Shown here: positions 44,558 to 54,213 of the stretch, one piece after another | Layout: each line of letters starts with the position of its first letter | How positions within the stretch are numbered: position 1 is the first letter of the stretch | Source: Leptospira sp. | GTDB taxonomy: Bacteria; Spirochaetota; Leptospiria; Leptospirales; Leptospiraceae | Assembly: GCA_016742255.1 (NCBI GenBank) | Contig: JACVCB010000005.1 | Location: forward strand, 110,202 to 174,201 | DNA length: 64,000 nt | Direction: 5' to 3' | Translations under genes and position numbers: made by a program | Notes under the pieces: generated by a model | Seen by the model: the letters and a program-made list of their open reading frames with translations, nothing else | Told to the model about the DNA's origin: nothing | Database searches by the model: none

Positions 44558-45931
44558 ATGGGAAATCATTACATACATATATTAAAATATACTGCATTAC
44601 TTATTTATTTTGTCTTTTTTGTTCAAGTAGATGCAAGTAACCTAGACAGTCCAAGTGGCATTGACGGCAAAATCAACGAATTATTGAAAAAACATCCAGA
44701 AGTATCGTTGAAGTTTTTGGAAGCGAAAGAAAAAGAATTTCGTTCCAAACATGCAGATGTATACCCAGATCCAAAAATTGGATTTGCATACAGATCCTAT
44801 CCTTACAGATCAGGATTTGATACCGATCGCGCTAGACCTGATACTCCCAGTATGACTGGGAAAGAATATTCCATCTCACAAGAAATTCCATTCCCAGGAA
44901 GATTGAATTTAGAAAAACAAATTCTAAAAAACGATTCGGAACTGGATTATTGGAGTGGCGTTTGGATCCAAAATGAATTCATTCGAACATACTTTGAATT
45001 AATTTTGTCCGTTGCAGCAATTGAAAGAGAAATAAATGATCTGGAAAATATTGAAAAACAACTTTATACCAAAGTAAAATTGGAATCCTCGCAATACGTT
45101 TCAGAACAGTTTAAATTATCCAATGTTCTCAAAACTAAAAATCAAATTGAAAGAATCAAGGATAGAGTGATTGAGAAAACAATTACTTTAAAAGAATTAA
45201 AACAATCCCTTGATTTTTATTCAATATATATAGGTACCAATTCCATTACTGAAGAAGAGATTATTGCGTATCTGACAAAAAAAGAAAGTAACATTGAGCA
45301 GGAATTGTCAGGAGATTCGTTATCGAAGTTTCCACTCATCCAATATGCTGAGGTGAACCAAACGAAGGCAATTGTAGAATCTAAAAAAGATGAGATCTTA
45401 CACTTACCGGATTTTGAAGTATTCGTGAGTTATATGCAACGAAGGCGTAAACCTTTTTTACTTGATAGTGGACCTTTGAACCTAGCCATTATGGATAATC
45501 CTGAGTTTGCTGGTGATCTTTGGAGTGCAGGTGTGACCATTCGAGTGCCTGTATGGTCTTTGTCAAAAGTAGATGAATTGAATCAATCCAATGCCTTTAA
45601 AGTGATGAGGTTACAAAAAGAAAAAGAAAAAGAACGGATTCGACTTAAGGTAGAATACCAAGCAACGATTGAATCATGGTTAGGGAATAAACAAAGACTT
45701 AATAACTTCAAAAATAATCTTTTGCCGTCTTATCAAAAGAATATAAAATCATCACTTTCATCGTATGCTAAAGGAGATAGCGTATTGGGTGAGAGTTACG
45801 ATTTTATCGCTGAATCATTAGAAATGCAATCCCAAGTGCATCAAATCCAATTCAAACGTTGGTCATCTGTTTTAAAATTATTGCAACTAACAAATCATTT
45901 GTTGCCTGAAGGAGAAAATCATGAAGGTTAA
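44558..45931 (+). CDS. TolC-family outer-membrane efflux channel
   Basis: A 457-residue protein with a signal peptide (hydrophobic stretch to about residue 27) and the duplicated helical hairpin of TolC/CusC-type channels. The first half starts INELLKKHPEVSLKFLEAKEKEFRSKHA with PDPKIGFAYR after it; the second has QYAEVNQTKAIVESKKDE and PDFEVFVSY. AATTGGAGG gives a strong ribosome site. It overlaps the adaptor gene by 11 bp. It would form the outer-membrane exit of the Cu/Ag efflux complex encoded by this operon. Confidence 0.88.
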   Translation: MGNHYIHILKYTALLIYFVFFVQVDASNLDSPSGIDGKINELLKKHPEVSLKFLEAKEKEFRSKHADVYPDPKIGFAYRSYPYRSGFDTDRARPDTPSMTGKEYSISQEIPFPGRLNLEKQILKNDSELDYWSGVWIQNEFIRTYFELILSVAAIEREINDLENIEKQLYTKVKLESSQYVSEQFKLSNVLKTKNQIERIKDRVIEKTITLKELKQSLDFYSIYIGTNSITEEEIIAYLTKKESNIEQELSGDSLSKFPLIQYAEVNQTKAIVESKKDEILHLPDFEVFVSYMQRRRKPFLLDSGPLNLAIMDNPEFAGDLWSAGVTIRVPVWSLSKVDELNQSNAFKVMRLQKEKEKERIRLKVEYQATIESWLGNKQRLNNFKNNLLPSYQKNIKSSLSSYAKGDSVLGESYDFIAESLEMQSQVHQIQFKRWSSVLKLLQLTNHLLPEGENHEG

Positions 45932-46925
45932 ATATATTCTATTTCCCATCCTCATTGTGTCTTTATTTTTGGTTTCCTGTGGTGAAACTGTTCATAATCA
46001 TAAAGATATTTATACTTGTCCGATGCATCCTCAAATTGAAATGGACCATCCAGGAGAATGTCCGATTTGTGGCATGACACTTGTAAAAAAGGAAGATCCA
46101 CTCCTTGAGCCTGAATCTGAGCATGCAAACCATACCCAATCAAAAGAGCCTGACTTAAAACTATCAGAGAATAAACAATCCATTCTCAATTTAGATACGG
46201 TTCTTGTGACAAGGGGAGCCATTAGTAAAACGATCAATCTCAGTGGGCAAGTCGCTTATGATCCTGAAATTTTTTCGACTGCCAATGAATACAAGTCAAT
46301 TGGTTCTGGGAACGAATGGGGGAGGGAAATTCGAGAGGGAATTCGTTTGCGATTCACCAAATTGGGGTTAAGTGAAAAACAGATCCAATACATCCTTTCT
46401 AAAAATGCAAATCTATTTTTAACGGGTAGGTCAAACCACACAGCCTTATTAGTTTTCCAAGTGTATGAAAATGATCTCTCCTATTTAAAAGTAGGAAAGT
46501 TCATAGATTTAGTTAATCCAATCGAAACAAATACTCAACCAAAAGCAAAAATTGTGGCAATGGGAAATTTGATCAACCAAGACACACGGACATTGTCTGT
46601 TTGGTGCGAGGTGAAAGATCCCCAAGAATATTTTAAACCACAGATGTATGTACAAGGGACCTATGGGATAGAAAAGACGAATGTTTTAAGAATTCCAAAA
46701 GAATCCATTCTTCCTACAGGCAAATCCGATTTGGTGTATCAGAAAACTGAATCCAACCATTATGCTCCCAAAAAAATAAAAGTTGGGTTTTCTTCTGCAG
46801 AATGGGTCGAGGTACAGGAAGGTTTAGTAGAAAATGATGAAATTGTCTCCAAAGCAAATTTCCTTTTAGATTCAGAATCAAAATTAAAGTTAGGTGGTGA
46901 TAAAAATGATCAGCACAATCATTAG
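45921..46925 (+). CDS. RND efflux periplasmic adaptor with heavy-metal-binding domain (CusB-like, short)
   Basis: A 334-residue lipoprotein (lipobox LVSC, Cys20). Residues 31-57 form a heavy-metal-binding domain (YTCPMHPQIEMDHPGECPIC plus GM), common at the N-terminus of copper adaptors. The rest matches CusB-type membrane-fusion proteins: LNLDTVLVTRGAISKTINLSGQV, then a helical segment, LVFQVYENDLSYLKVGK, and the C-terminal barrel with RIPKESILPTGKSDLVY. The first lipoyl half seems missing, as SGQV runs directly into AYDPEIFSTANEYKSI, so the protein is shorter than usual. Starts overlap both neighbours (11 bp and 20 bp). It links the RND pump to the TolC channel. Confidence 0.85.
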   Translation: MKVKYILFPILIVSLFLVSCGETVHNHKDIYTCPMHPQIEMDHPGECPICGMTLVKKEDPLLEPESEHANHTQSKEPDLKLSENKQSILNLDTVLVTRGAISKTINLSGQVAYDPEIFSTANEYKSIGSGNEWGREIREGIRLRFTKLGLSEKQIQYILSKNANLFLTGRSNHTALLVFQVYENDLSYLKVGKFIDLVNPIETNTQPKAKIVAMGNLINQDTRTLSVWCEVKDPQEYFKPQMYVQGTYGIEKTNVLRIPKESILPTGKSDLVYQKTESNHYAPKKIKVGFSSAEWVEVQEGLVENDEIVSKANFLLDSESKLKLGGDKNDQHNH

Positions 46926-49900
46926 GTTCTCCGCAAACAATCGGTATTTGGTCATCATCACGGCATTATTTTTTGTATTAATGTCGGTTTTTGCAATGAA
47001 ACACATCCCATTGGATGCTTTACCTGATATGTCTGATACACAGGTGATTATCTATTCCAAATGGGATCGTAGTCCAGATATCATCGAAGACCAAGTGACT
47101 TATCCAATCGTCAGATCATTGTTAGGAGCTCCCAAGGTAAAGGCGATCCGAGGATTTTCCGATTTTGGTTATTCCTTTGTTTATGTAATCTTTGAAGATG
47201 GAACTGATTTGTATTGGGCACGTTCGCGAGTGAACGAATACATTTCCCAATTGCAAAATAATTTGCCAACGGGAGTAAACTTAAGTTTAGGACCTGACGC
47301 TACGGGTGTTGGTTGGATCTACCAATACGTTTTAGTCGATGAAACAAACCAAATGGATTTGGCTGAAATTCGTTCGTTCCAAGATTTTAAATTGAAGTAT
47401 CTACTAAATTCAATCCCTGGAGTGGCGGAAGTTGCCACTGTGGGAGGGTTTAAAAAACAATACCAAATCCAAATTGATCCTTTAAAATTACAAATATTTG
47501 GAATCGATATGGATCGTGTCATTGATACGGTTCGTAAATCAAATGATGACATAGGCGCTAGGTTACTCGAAATTGGTGGAGCTGAATACATGATCCGTGT
47601 GAGAGGGTATGTTCAGTCCAAAGAAGACATCGAACAAATCTCGTTAGGTGCCGATTCCTTGGGAACTCCTATTTATTTATCACAAGTTGCGACAATTGTA
47701 GATGGCCCTGACTTAAGGCGAGGTGTTGGTGATTGGAACGGCGAAGGGGACCAAGTCTCTGGGATCATCATCATGAGGCATGGTGAAAATGCACTTCGAG
47801 TCATTGAATCAGTGCAAGATAAAATCAAATCAATGGAAGCTTCTTTACCCAAAGGTTTAAAAATTAAACCAGTGTATGATCGTTCCATCCTTATCAACGA
47901 AACCATTCGTGTATTAAAGGAAAAGTTAACAGAGGAAATCATTGTTGTTTCCATCATCATCTTAATATTCCTTTGGCACATTCCATCTGCGATCGTTCCG
48001 ATCCTTACCATACCAATCGCAGTCATCCTTTCTTTTTTGCCCATGTATTTGGCTGACATTGGTTCCAATTTGATGTCCTTGGCAGGGATTGCTTTATCGA
48101 TTGGAGTCCTTGTGGATGGGGCAATCGTGGAGGTAGAAAATGCTTATAAAAAATTGGAAGAATGGGAATCATCTGGCAGAGTGGGTGACTTTCATGCCAT
48201 TCGACTGGAAGCATTACTGGAAGTAGGGCCTTCCGTATTCTTTTCTCTTCTCATCATCGCCGTTGCTTTTTTTCCTATTTTTACTTTAGTTGACCAAGAG
48301 GGAAAATTATTTAGACCTCTTGCCATTTCGAAGAATTTAACCATGGCGATCGCTGCGATCCTTGCGATTACTGTAGATCCTGCGTTTCGAATGTTATTCA
48401 CGCGGATGGATCCCTTCACAAAGTTTACACCTGTTGTCAATTCTCTGTTAACAACTATTTTTGTAGGGAAGTATCATTCAGAGAAAAACCATCCGATTAG
48501 CAAACGTTTGTATTTAGTGTACGAACCTGTGGTGAAAATGGTTTTGAACCATCCCAAAAAGACAATTCTCTCTGCAGTTTTGTTATTTCTTTTGACAGTT
48601 CCGATTTATTTTAAATTGGGAACTGAGTTTTTGCCTCCACTCAATGAAGGTTCCATTTTGTATATGCCTACCACACTTCCTGGGATTAGTATTGGAGAAG
48701 CCGAACGAGTGTTAAAGATCATGGATCAGAAGTTGGTTCGTTTTCCGGAAGTAGAATCTGTTTATGGAAAAGCTGGAAGGGCAGATACATCCACAGATCC
48801 ATCTCCCATTTCAATGTTTGAGATCGTTGTCACTCTCAAACCAGAGAAGGATTGGAGGCCAGGGCTTACCAAAGAAGAACTTGTGAAACAAATTAACGAA
48901 CAAATGGAGATCCCAGGTTTTTCGAATGCTTGGACTCAGCCAATCCGTGCTCGTATTGATATGTTGTCTACGGGGATTCGAACTCCGATCGGTATAAAAG
49001 TGTTAGGTGAGAATCTGGAAGAAATCCAAGAGGTTGGAATCCATATTGAAACTGCTTTGAAAAAAGAAAAAAATGTTCGTTCTATCTTTGCTGAAAGAAC
49101 ATCTGGCGGTTATTATATTGATATTAAAATCAAAAGGGAACTTGCTGCCAAGTATGGATTAACCATCGAAGACATCCAAAAAACAATTCTATCTGCTTTG
49201 GGTGGAGAAACCATCTCCACAACCATTGAAAAACGAGAGAGGTATTCCATCCAAATTCGATATCCCAGGGAATACCGTGATAGTCTGGAAATGATTTCAA
49301 AAGTACTCATTCCAATTCCAAATCGTGGGCATATCCCACTTAGTTACTTGGCAACTCTTGAATACAACATAGGACCTACTATGATCAGAGATGAGAATGG
49401 ATTTTTGACAGGTTATGTGTATGTGGATACAACGGACACGGATTTACTCGGATTTGTGGATCGTCTGAAGACGGTCGTTGAAAAAGAAGTGAGTCTTCCC
49501 AAAGGAGTATTTTTGGAGTGGAGTGGGCAGTATGAAAATATCATTCGCGTTAGAAACCGGATGATGATTGTGGTACCCATAACGCTTATCTTGATATTTT
49601 TTCTTTTATATCTCAATACAAAGTCTGTTATCAAGACGGCAATCGTATTAACCGCAGTTCCTTTTTCGATGATAGGCGCCTTTTGGTTGTTATATGTTTT
49701 AGATTACCAAGTTTCAGTTGCTGTTTGGGTGGGAATCATTGCACTTCTCGGGTTAGATGCGGAAACTGGAGTATTTATGCTCATGTATTTGGATCTCTCT
49801 TATGAGAAACATAAATCTCAACATTCAAATTTGAGTTTACCGGATCTAAAACTAGCCATTATCGAGGGAGCAGTGCACCGAATACGACCCAAAATGATGA

Positions 49901-50091
49901 CAGTTCTTTCTGGATTCATAGGATTATTGCCAATTATGTGGGCGACGGGTTCTGGTTCTGACCTAATGAAACGGATAGCAGCACCTATGGTTGGTGGGCT
50001 CGTCACAAGTTTTGCACTGGAACTTGTGGTTTATCCAGCCATCTATTATCTGTGGAAACAAAAAGAGATGTTGTTAGAAAAAAGTTCATGA
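46906..50091 (+). CDS. cusA: Heavy-metal efflux RND permease, CusA type (Cu+/Ag+)
   Basis: A 1061-residue RND transporter with the two large periplasmic loops and twelve helices of the CusA/CzcA group. TM4 reads GIALSIGVLVDGAIVEVENAYKKLEE. The three methionines that bind Cu+/Ag+ in E. coli CusA (573, 623, 672) are all present at a constant offset of 14: Met587 (LYMPTT), Met637 (PISMFEI) and Met686 (RIDMLSTG), which favours Cu/Ag over Zn/Co/Cd export. ATG at 46906 preferred over the GTG 12 bases upstream; it overlaps the adaptor gene by 20 bp. A strong terminator follows. Works with the TolC-like channel and adaptor upstream. Confidence 0.9.
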   Translation: MISTIIRFSANNRYLVIITALFFVLMSVFAMKHIPLDALPDMSDTQVIIYSKWDRSPDIIEDQVTYPIVRSLLGAPKVKAIRGFSDFGYSFVYVIFEDGTDLYWARSRVNEYISQLQNNLPTGVNLSLGPDATGVGWIYQYVLVDETNQMDLAEIRSFQDFKLKYLLNSIPGVAEVATVGGFKKQYQIQIDPLKLQIFGIDMDRVIDTVRKSNDDIGARLLEIGGAEYMIRVRGYVQSKEDIEQISLGADSLGTPIYLSQVATIVDGPDLRRGVGDWNGEGDQVSGIIIMRHGENALRVIESVQDKIKSMEASLPKGLKIKPVYDRSILINETIRVLKEKLTEEIIVVSIIILIFLWHIPSAIVPILTIPIAVILSFLPMYLADIGSNLMSLAGIALSIGVLVDGAIVEVENAYKKLEEWESSGRVGDFHAIRLEALLEVGPSVFFSLLIIAVAFFPIFTLVDQEGKLFRPLAISKNLTMAIAAILAITVDPAFRMLFTRMDPFTKFTPVVNSLLTTIFVGKYHSEKNHPISKRLYLVYEPVVKMVLNHPKKTILSAVLLFLLTVPIYFKLGTEFLPPLNEGSILYMPTTLPGISIGEAERVLKIMDQKLVRFPEVESVYGKAGRADTSTDPSPISMFEIVVTLKPEKDWRPGLTKEELVKQINEQMEIPGFSNAWTQPIRARIDMLSTGIRTPIGIKVLGENLEEIQEVGIHIETALKKEKNVRSIFAERTSGGYYIDIKIKRELAAKYGLTIEDIQKTILSALGGETISTTIEKRERYSIQIRYPREYRDSLEMISKVLIPIPNRGHIPLSYLATLEYNIGPTMIRDENGFLTGYVYVDTTDTDLLGFVDRLKTVVEKEVSLPKGVFLEWSGQYENIIRVRNRMMIVVPITLILIFFLLYLNTKSVIKTAIVLTAVPFSMIGAFWLLYVLDYQVSVAVWVGIIALLGLDAETGVFMLMYLDLSYEKHKSQHSNLSLPDLKLAIIEGAVHRIRPKMMTVLSGFIGLLPIMWATGSGSDLMKRIAAPMVGGLVTSFALELVVYPAIYYLWKQKEMLLEKSS

Positions 50092-50120
50092 GTGAACGAA
50101 TTTACAGATTAGAATCAAAA

Positions 50121-50158
50121 AATAGCTGAAGGTTCCCCTTCAGCTATTCTCTACTTTT
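50121..50158. terminator. Bidirectional terminator between the efflux operon and the coiled-coil gene
   Basis: AATAGCTGAAGG (50121-50132), loop TTCC, CCTTCAGCTATT (50137-50148): a perfect 12-bp stem. T-run on the right (CTACTTTTTTTT) for the plus-strand efflux operon; A-run on the left (AAAAAA) for the minus-strand gene, whose last codons lie inside the stem. Confidence 0.88.
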
Positions 50159-50730
50159 TTTTGGAACTTGAGGATATTGTCTCGGATCTCTTCTTCTTTT
50201 TTGTGAAGTTCGTTTAGAAACTCGGTATCCAAAATCATTTCCGGTTTTTTGATGAACTTACTTTCATCGTAATTGTCAATTTCGTATAACAAATCTTCGA
50301 TGTTTGATTCTACTTTGACTAAACTTTGAATGGATTCCACTACCTTTTTATTTACAAATAGGATTTCTTTGAATCGTAAGATGTAATGTTGAAATCTGTT
50401 TTCGCGGATCATGGCTTGCCTTTGCATTTCCTTGACCACTTCGCGTTCTTTTAATACTTCTTTTTTTTCGACAAGGATTTGGTTTTTGAAGATTCGGATT
50501 AAATTTTCCGTCTCCAATTTATAATTTTCAAAACTACTGTTATGGTTGTTTTGAAGGTCTTCCATTTGTTTGCGAAATTCTTTTTCTCGCAATCTGTCTT
50601 GTTCTTTGCGTAATTTGTCAGAGGTTTGCAGTGCGTTTTTAACTCGTGTTTCAATGACTGCATCTAACATCGCTTTGTGCAGTTTGTCCAAACGGAGAAA
50701 CACTGCCATTGCATATAGAATGCGTCTCAT
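50140..50730 (-). CDS. Coiled-coil protein of unknown function
   Basis: A 196-residue, strongly charged, almost entirely helical protein (for example ALQTSDKLRKEQDRLREKEFR and VEKKEVLKEREVVKEMQRQ), expected to form a long coiled coil from about residue 25 to 150. The N-terminus (MRRILYAMAVFLRLDKL) is mildly hydrophobic but not a clear membrane helix. It is followed on the same strand by nothing; the SpoIIE-type phosphatase gene lies 16 bp upstream and is probably in the same operon. Could be a partner of that phosphatase. No family recognised. Confidence 0.65.
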   Translation of the reverse strand: MRRILYAMAVFLRLDKLHKAMLDAVIETRVKNALQTSDKLRKEQDRLREKEFRKQMEDLQNNHNSSFENYKLETENLIRIFKNQILVEKKEVLKEREVVKEMQRQAMIRENRFQHYILRFKEILFVNKKVVESIQSLVKVESNIEDLLYEIDNYDESKFIKKPEMILDTEFLNELHKKEEEIRDNILKFQKKVENS

Positions 50731-50746
50731 AAAATCTCCTTTCTCT

Positions 50747-52492
50747 TTAGTTTAGACGGATGATAAAGAGAGAAAGGTCATCATGTGGTTCCGCTTCTCC
50801 CACAAATTCACTTACTTTTTGTAAGATTGCTTGCCGAATCACTTCTGGTGGATCGTTGATATGAGATAGAATCACAGACTCAAGCCTTTCTTCTGAAAAG
50901 AGTTCTTCTTTTAGATTCATGGCTTCCGTCACACCATCGGTGTACAGTACAAGTAAATCACCTGGCAAATAACTGACAGTATGTTCCGAAAATTCACATT
51001 TTCCAATGCCCATCGGTTGGCCTTTACCCGATAAGTGTTGGATCTTATGGTGTTTTTTGCGATAGATGATTTGTAAATTATGACCAGCAGAAGAATAGGT
51101 TAATTCTTTTTTTGTCATATTGATACGCACTAACATCGCTGTGACAAACATTAGAAAACCAGATTTGTCTTGTAGGATTTGGTTGGCATTAAAGAGAGCT
51201 TCACTTGTCGAAGTGGTTTTCGAAACTTCTTGTTGTAATACGGTTTTGGAAAATTCCATAAACAGTGCTGCAGGAGTTCCTTTCCCAGAAACATCGGCGA
51301 TGATGACTGACACTTCATCTTTCCCATGTACTACCATATCGTAAAAGTCTCCACCGATCTCACGAGATGCTTGGTAGTAGGTATCAAATTCGAGAAGTGA
51401 GTATTGTTTAGGAATGATAGGAAGTGAGTGTTTTTGGATCATGGCTGCGACTTGCATGTCACGATCGATGTTTTTCAAACGTTCACTTTGGATCTTCACC
51501 TGTAACGCTGTATAGGCTTCACCGACTTGGTTTGTCAGAGTACGAAGGATTCGAATGTCCATTTCATCAAAACGAGTACGAGATGTTTTGTCCGAAACAA
51601 CAAGAGAACCTAACCATTCTTTGTTCTTTAGAATGGGAAGTAAAATCATACTGTGTTGGAAGAGTCCCTTGTGAGTGAGTTGCATCCCTTGTGGTGAATT
51701 GGCGGTAATGACCTTAAACCCTTTGAACATCCAATCTGATTTATCGTTGAAGAGAAGTCCTACTACATCTTCGTCTTGGATTTGGTCGGAAAATCCTTTG
51801 GATTTGGATCGTGGTAATCCTCGTTTCTCAATCTTTTCAAAGTTGAGGCAAACTCTGTCCACTTGTAAAACATCGGAGATGGTTTTGACAGCAAGGTCCA
51901 TAAATTCATCTGAACTTTGGATATTGGCAAGTGCTTGTGAAATTTGGAAGAGGCAATTGAGTTCGTTTGCTCTTAAATTTAAGTTATCAATGAGAAGACG
52001 GTTTTTGACAGCTATGGCTGCTAAGTTCGAAAGGTAACGTAGGATTTTGATATCGGTTTGGGTGAAGTCACGATTGTCGAGGGAGTTTACAGCTTCGAGT
52101 ACACCTTGTACTTCGCCTTGAGCAATCATTGGTACACAAATTAAATTACGAGTGACATAGCCAACTTTTTGGTCGATCGCTTTGAAGATTCTTGGGTCGT
52201 TTGCTGCATCATTTACGATTTCTGGTTTTAGTGTTTCAAGCACCATACCGGCGATCCCCTTTCCCCTAGGAACTGTTAGGTGAGCAAGGGATTCTTCTTT
52301 TAACCCACTTGTTGTATTAAAAACAAGTTGGTCATTTTCCTTATCGTAGAGGAGTAGGGAGGAACCTTCCGTATGTAACACATCACGAGTGATCCCCATT
52401 ATTTCACTGAGAAGGGTGTTTAGATCTTCTTGCGAATTGATTCGACTCGTTATATCTGAAATCAGACTTAATGTTAAAAGTTTCGTAGGCAT
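50747..52492 (-). CDS. GAF-GAF-SpoIIE (PP2C-type) protein phosphatase
   Basis: A 581-residue soluble signalling protein. A first GAF domain (about 15-165; VPRGKGIAGMVLET and GVLEAVNS are typical), a second GAF-like domain (about 185-330), a short helix, and a C-terminal SpoIIE/PP2C domain (about 360-580) with metal residues in SREIGGDFYDM, IADVSGKGTPAALFM and LVLYTDGVTEA, and PHDDLSLFII at the end. Such proteins dephosphorylate anti-sigma-factor antagonists (RsbU/RsbX style), so they often control sigma-factor partner switching. The GAF domains may bind a small ligand or cyclic nucleotide. argB lies 6 bp away on the same strand upstream. Confidence 0.88.
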   Translation of the reverse strand: MPTKLLTLSLISDITSRINSQEDLNTLLSEIMGITRDVLHTEGSSLLLYDKENDQLVFNTTSGLKEESLAHLTVPRGKGIAGMVLETLKPEIVNDAANDPRIFKAIDQKVGYVTRNLICVPMIAQGEVQGVLEAVNSLDNRDFTQTDIKILRYLSNLAAIAVKNRLLIDNLNLRANELNCLFQISQALANIQSSDEFMDLAVKTISDVLQVDRVCLNFEKIEKRGLPRSKSKGFSDQIQDEDVVGLLFNDKSDWMFKGFKVITANSPQGMQLTHKGLFQHSMILLPILKNKEWLGSLVVSDKTSRTRFDEMDIRILRTLTNQVGEAYTALQVKIQSERLKNIDRDMQVAAMIQKHSLPIIPKQYSLLEFDTYYQASREIGGDFYDMVVHGKDEVSVIIADVSGKGTPAALFMEFSKTVLQQEVSKTTSTSEALFNANQILQDKSGFLMFVTAMLVRINMTKKELTYSSAGHNLQIIYRKKHHKIQHLSGKGQPMGIGKCEFSEHTVSYLPGDLLVLYTDGVTEAMNLKEELFSEERLESVILSHINDPPEVIRQAILQKVSEFVGEAEPHDDLSLFIIRLN

Positions 52493-52498
52493 CCAAAT

Positions 52499-53377
52499 CT
52501 ATCCTTGTTCGATCAAACTTCCTATCCCTTGGTTAGTCAAAATTTCAATTAAGACGGAATGAGGCACTCGACCATCGATGATGTGAGCTCGTTTGACACC
52601 AGAATCAATCGCACCCAAACAACACTCTACTTTTGGTATCATGCCACCAGAGATCTGTCCAGTTTTTATGTAACCATGAATGTCGGCTTTTTTGAGACCC
52701 GTTACCAATTGGCCATCAATTAGGATCCCTGGTGTGTCTGTGAGTAAAATGAGTTTGTCTGCATGGAGTGCTTGTGCAATTGCTCCTGCCATGGTGTCGG
52801 CATTGATATTGAGAGTTTGGCCTTCTTTTGACATGGCTACTGGGGATATGATCGGTATAAAACCTTCACGTTGTAAGGTGAGGATGATATTTGGGTCAAC
52901 AGAAGTGATTTCTCCCACAAGACCTAGGTCAACTTTTTGGGTTTTCCCATCTTCCCCTTCGACTTCCATCAAATATTTTTCGGCAATGGCAAGACCTCCG
53001 TCCTTTCCCGAAAGACCAACAGGTTTCCCTCCCTTTTCTTGGATGAGGGAAACAATTTGTTTGTTTACTTTTCCTGTGAGAACCATCTCTACCACTTCCA
53101 TTGTGGCCTCATCGGTCACACGATGGCCTCGGATGAATTGTGTGTTAAGATTTAATGATTTGATGAGAGAATTGATCTCAGGGCCACCACCGTGAACCAC
53201 CACAGGATTGATGCCTAAGTATTTGAGTAAAACAATGTCTTCTGCAAAGGAAGCTTTGAGTTCTTCCTCCACCATGGCCGCCCCACCATATTTGATGACG
53301 ATGGTTTTTCCAGAATATTTGATCAAATAGGGAAGTGCTTCTAAGATATGATTGATTTTTTCTGATTGGTGGTCCAT
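52499..53377 (-). CDS. argB: Acetylglutamate kinase (arginine biosynthesis)
   Basis: A 292-residue kinase with the family landmarks [11 protein letters not shown] at the N-terminus, [12 protein letters not shown], and the C-terminal TDTPGI followed by [10 protein letters not shown]. It phosphorylates N-acetyl-glutamate. The start at 53377 (MDHQSEK) is chosen because AGGA lies about five bases ahead; a further ATG at 53389 would be too long. The gene is divergent from the nitrilase-type gene starting at 53392 (about 14 bp gap). The length matches other ArgB. Confidence 0.95.
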   Translation of the reverse strand: MDHQSEKINHILEALPYLIKYSGKTIVIKYGGAAMVEEELKASFAEDIVLLKYLGINPVVVHGGGPEINSLIKSLNLNTQFIRGHRVTDEATMEVVEMVLTGKVNKQIVSLIQEKGGKPVGLSGKDGGLAIAEKYLMEVEGEDGKTQKVDLGLVGEITSVDPNIILTLQREGFIPIISPVAMSKEGQTLNINADTMAGAIAQALHADKLILLTDTPGILIDGQLVTGLKKADIHGYIKTGQISGGMIPKVECCLGAIDSGVKRAHIIDGRVPHSVLIEILTNQGIGSLIEQG

Positions 53378-53391
53378 AAAAGTCCTCATTT

Positions 53392-54213
53392 ATGATAATG
53401 AATTTTAAAGCCGCCGTTGTGCAAGTCACAAGTACAGCAAGAGTTTCAAATAACCTAACTAAGTGTAGGCAACTTGTGGAAGGTGCGGCTAAGGCCGGTG
53501 CCAAAGTCATTGGCCTACCTGAAAATTTTTCCTTTATGGGAAGTGAATCCGAAAAACAAAACCTACTTGGTCAAATTGAGGAAGAAACCTTTTCCTTTTT
53601 AAAAGAAACAGCGATGGACCTTGGGATTTATCTTTTGGGAGGAGGATTCCCCACAAAAGCACCTACAGGAAAAGTGTTCAACACGGCTGTCATTGTAAAT
53701 CCCAAAGGTGAGGAAGTATTCCGTTACCACAAAGCCCATTTATTTGATGCAGTTGTGGGAGATGGATTTCCATACAAAGAATCCAATCACACGGAAGCGG
53801 GAGAAAAAGTCCCCGACGTGATACCTACCGAATATGGAAACATATCCTCTGCCATTTGTTACGACCTAAGGTTCCCCGAACTTTTCCGTGCTTTGTCCAA
53901 ACAAGGTGTCGATTTGTGTTTTTTACCTGCTGCATTTACAGTGCCAACAGGAGAAGCCCATTGGCATGTTCTCCTCCGAGCAAGGGCGATTGAAAATTTA
54001 ATGTATGTTCTCGCACCAGGCCAAACAGGAACACATGATCCTCATGGAAAACGTAAGACCTTTGGCCATTCACTCATCATCTCTCCTTGGGGAGAAATTT
54101 TAGCTGAGCTCGATTTTGAAGAAGGGTTTGCCATCGCCGAGATCGAAATGGATCGATTGTCTGAGATCCGTTCTACATTACCTAGTTTGCACCACCGAAG
54201 GTTTGGAATTTAG
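53392..54213 (+). CDS. Carbon-nitrogen hydrolase (Nit2/omega-amidase-like)
   Basis: A 273-residue nitrilase-superfamily hydrolase with the catalytic triad at Glu44 (GLPENFSFMG), Lys114 (RYHKAHLFD) and Cys156 (SAICYDLRFPE). Blocks KVFNTAVIVNPKGE and GLPENF... resemble Nit1/Nit2 (deaminated-glutathione amidase or omega-amidase), so it probably repairs or hydrolyses alpha-keto amides. The start may be 53392 or 53398 (MNFKAAVVQ); neither has a good Shine-Dalgarno. It ends four bases into the convergent alpha/beta hydrolase gene. Confidence 0.88.
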   Translation: MIMNFKAAVVQVTSTARVSNNLTKCRQLVEGAAKAGAKVIGLPENFSFMGSESEKQNLLGQIEEETFSFLKETAMDLGIYLLGGGFPTKAPTGKVFNTAVIVNPKGEEVFRYHKAHLFDAVVGDGFPYKESNHTEAGEKVPDVIPTEYGNISSAICYDLRFPELFRALSKQGVDLCFLPAAFTVPTGEAHWHVLLRARAIENLMYVLAPGQTGTHDPHGKRKTFGHSLIISPWGEILAELDFEEGFAIAEIEMDRLSEIRSTLPSLHHRRFGI

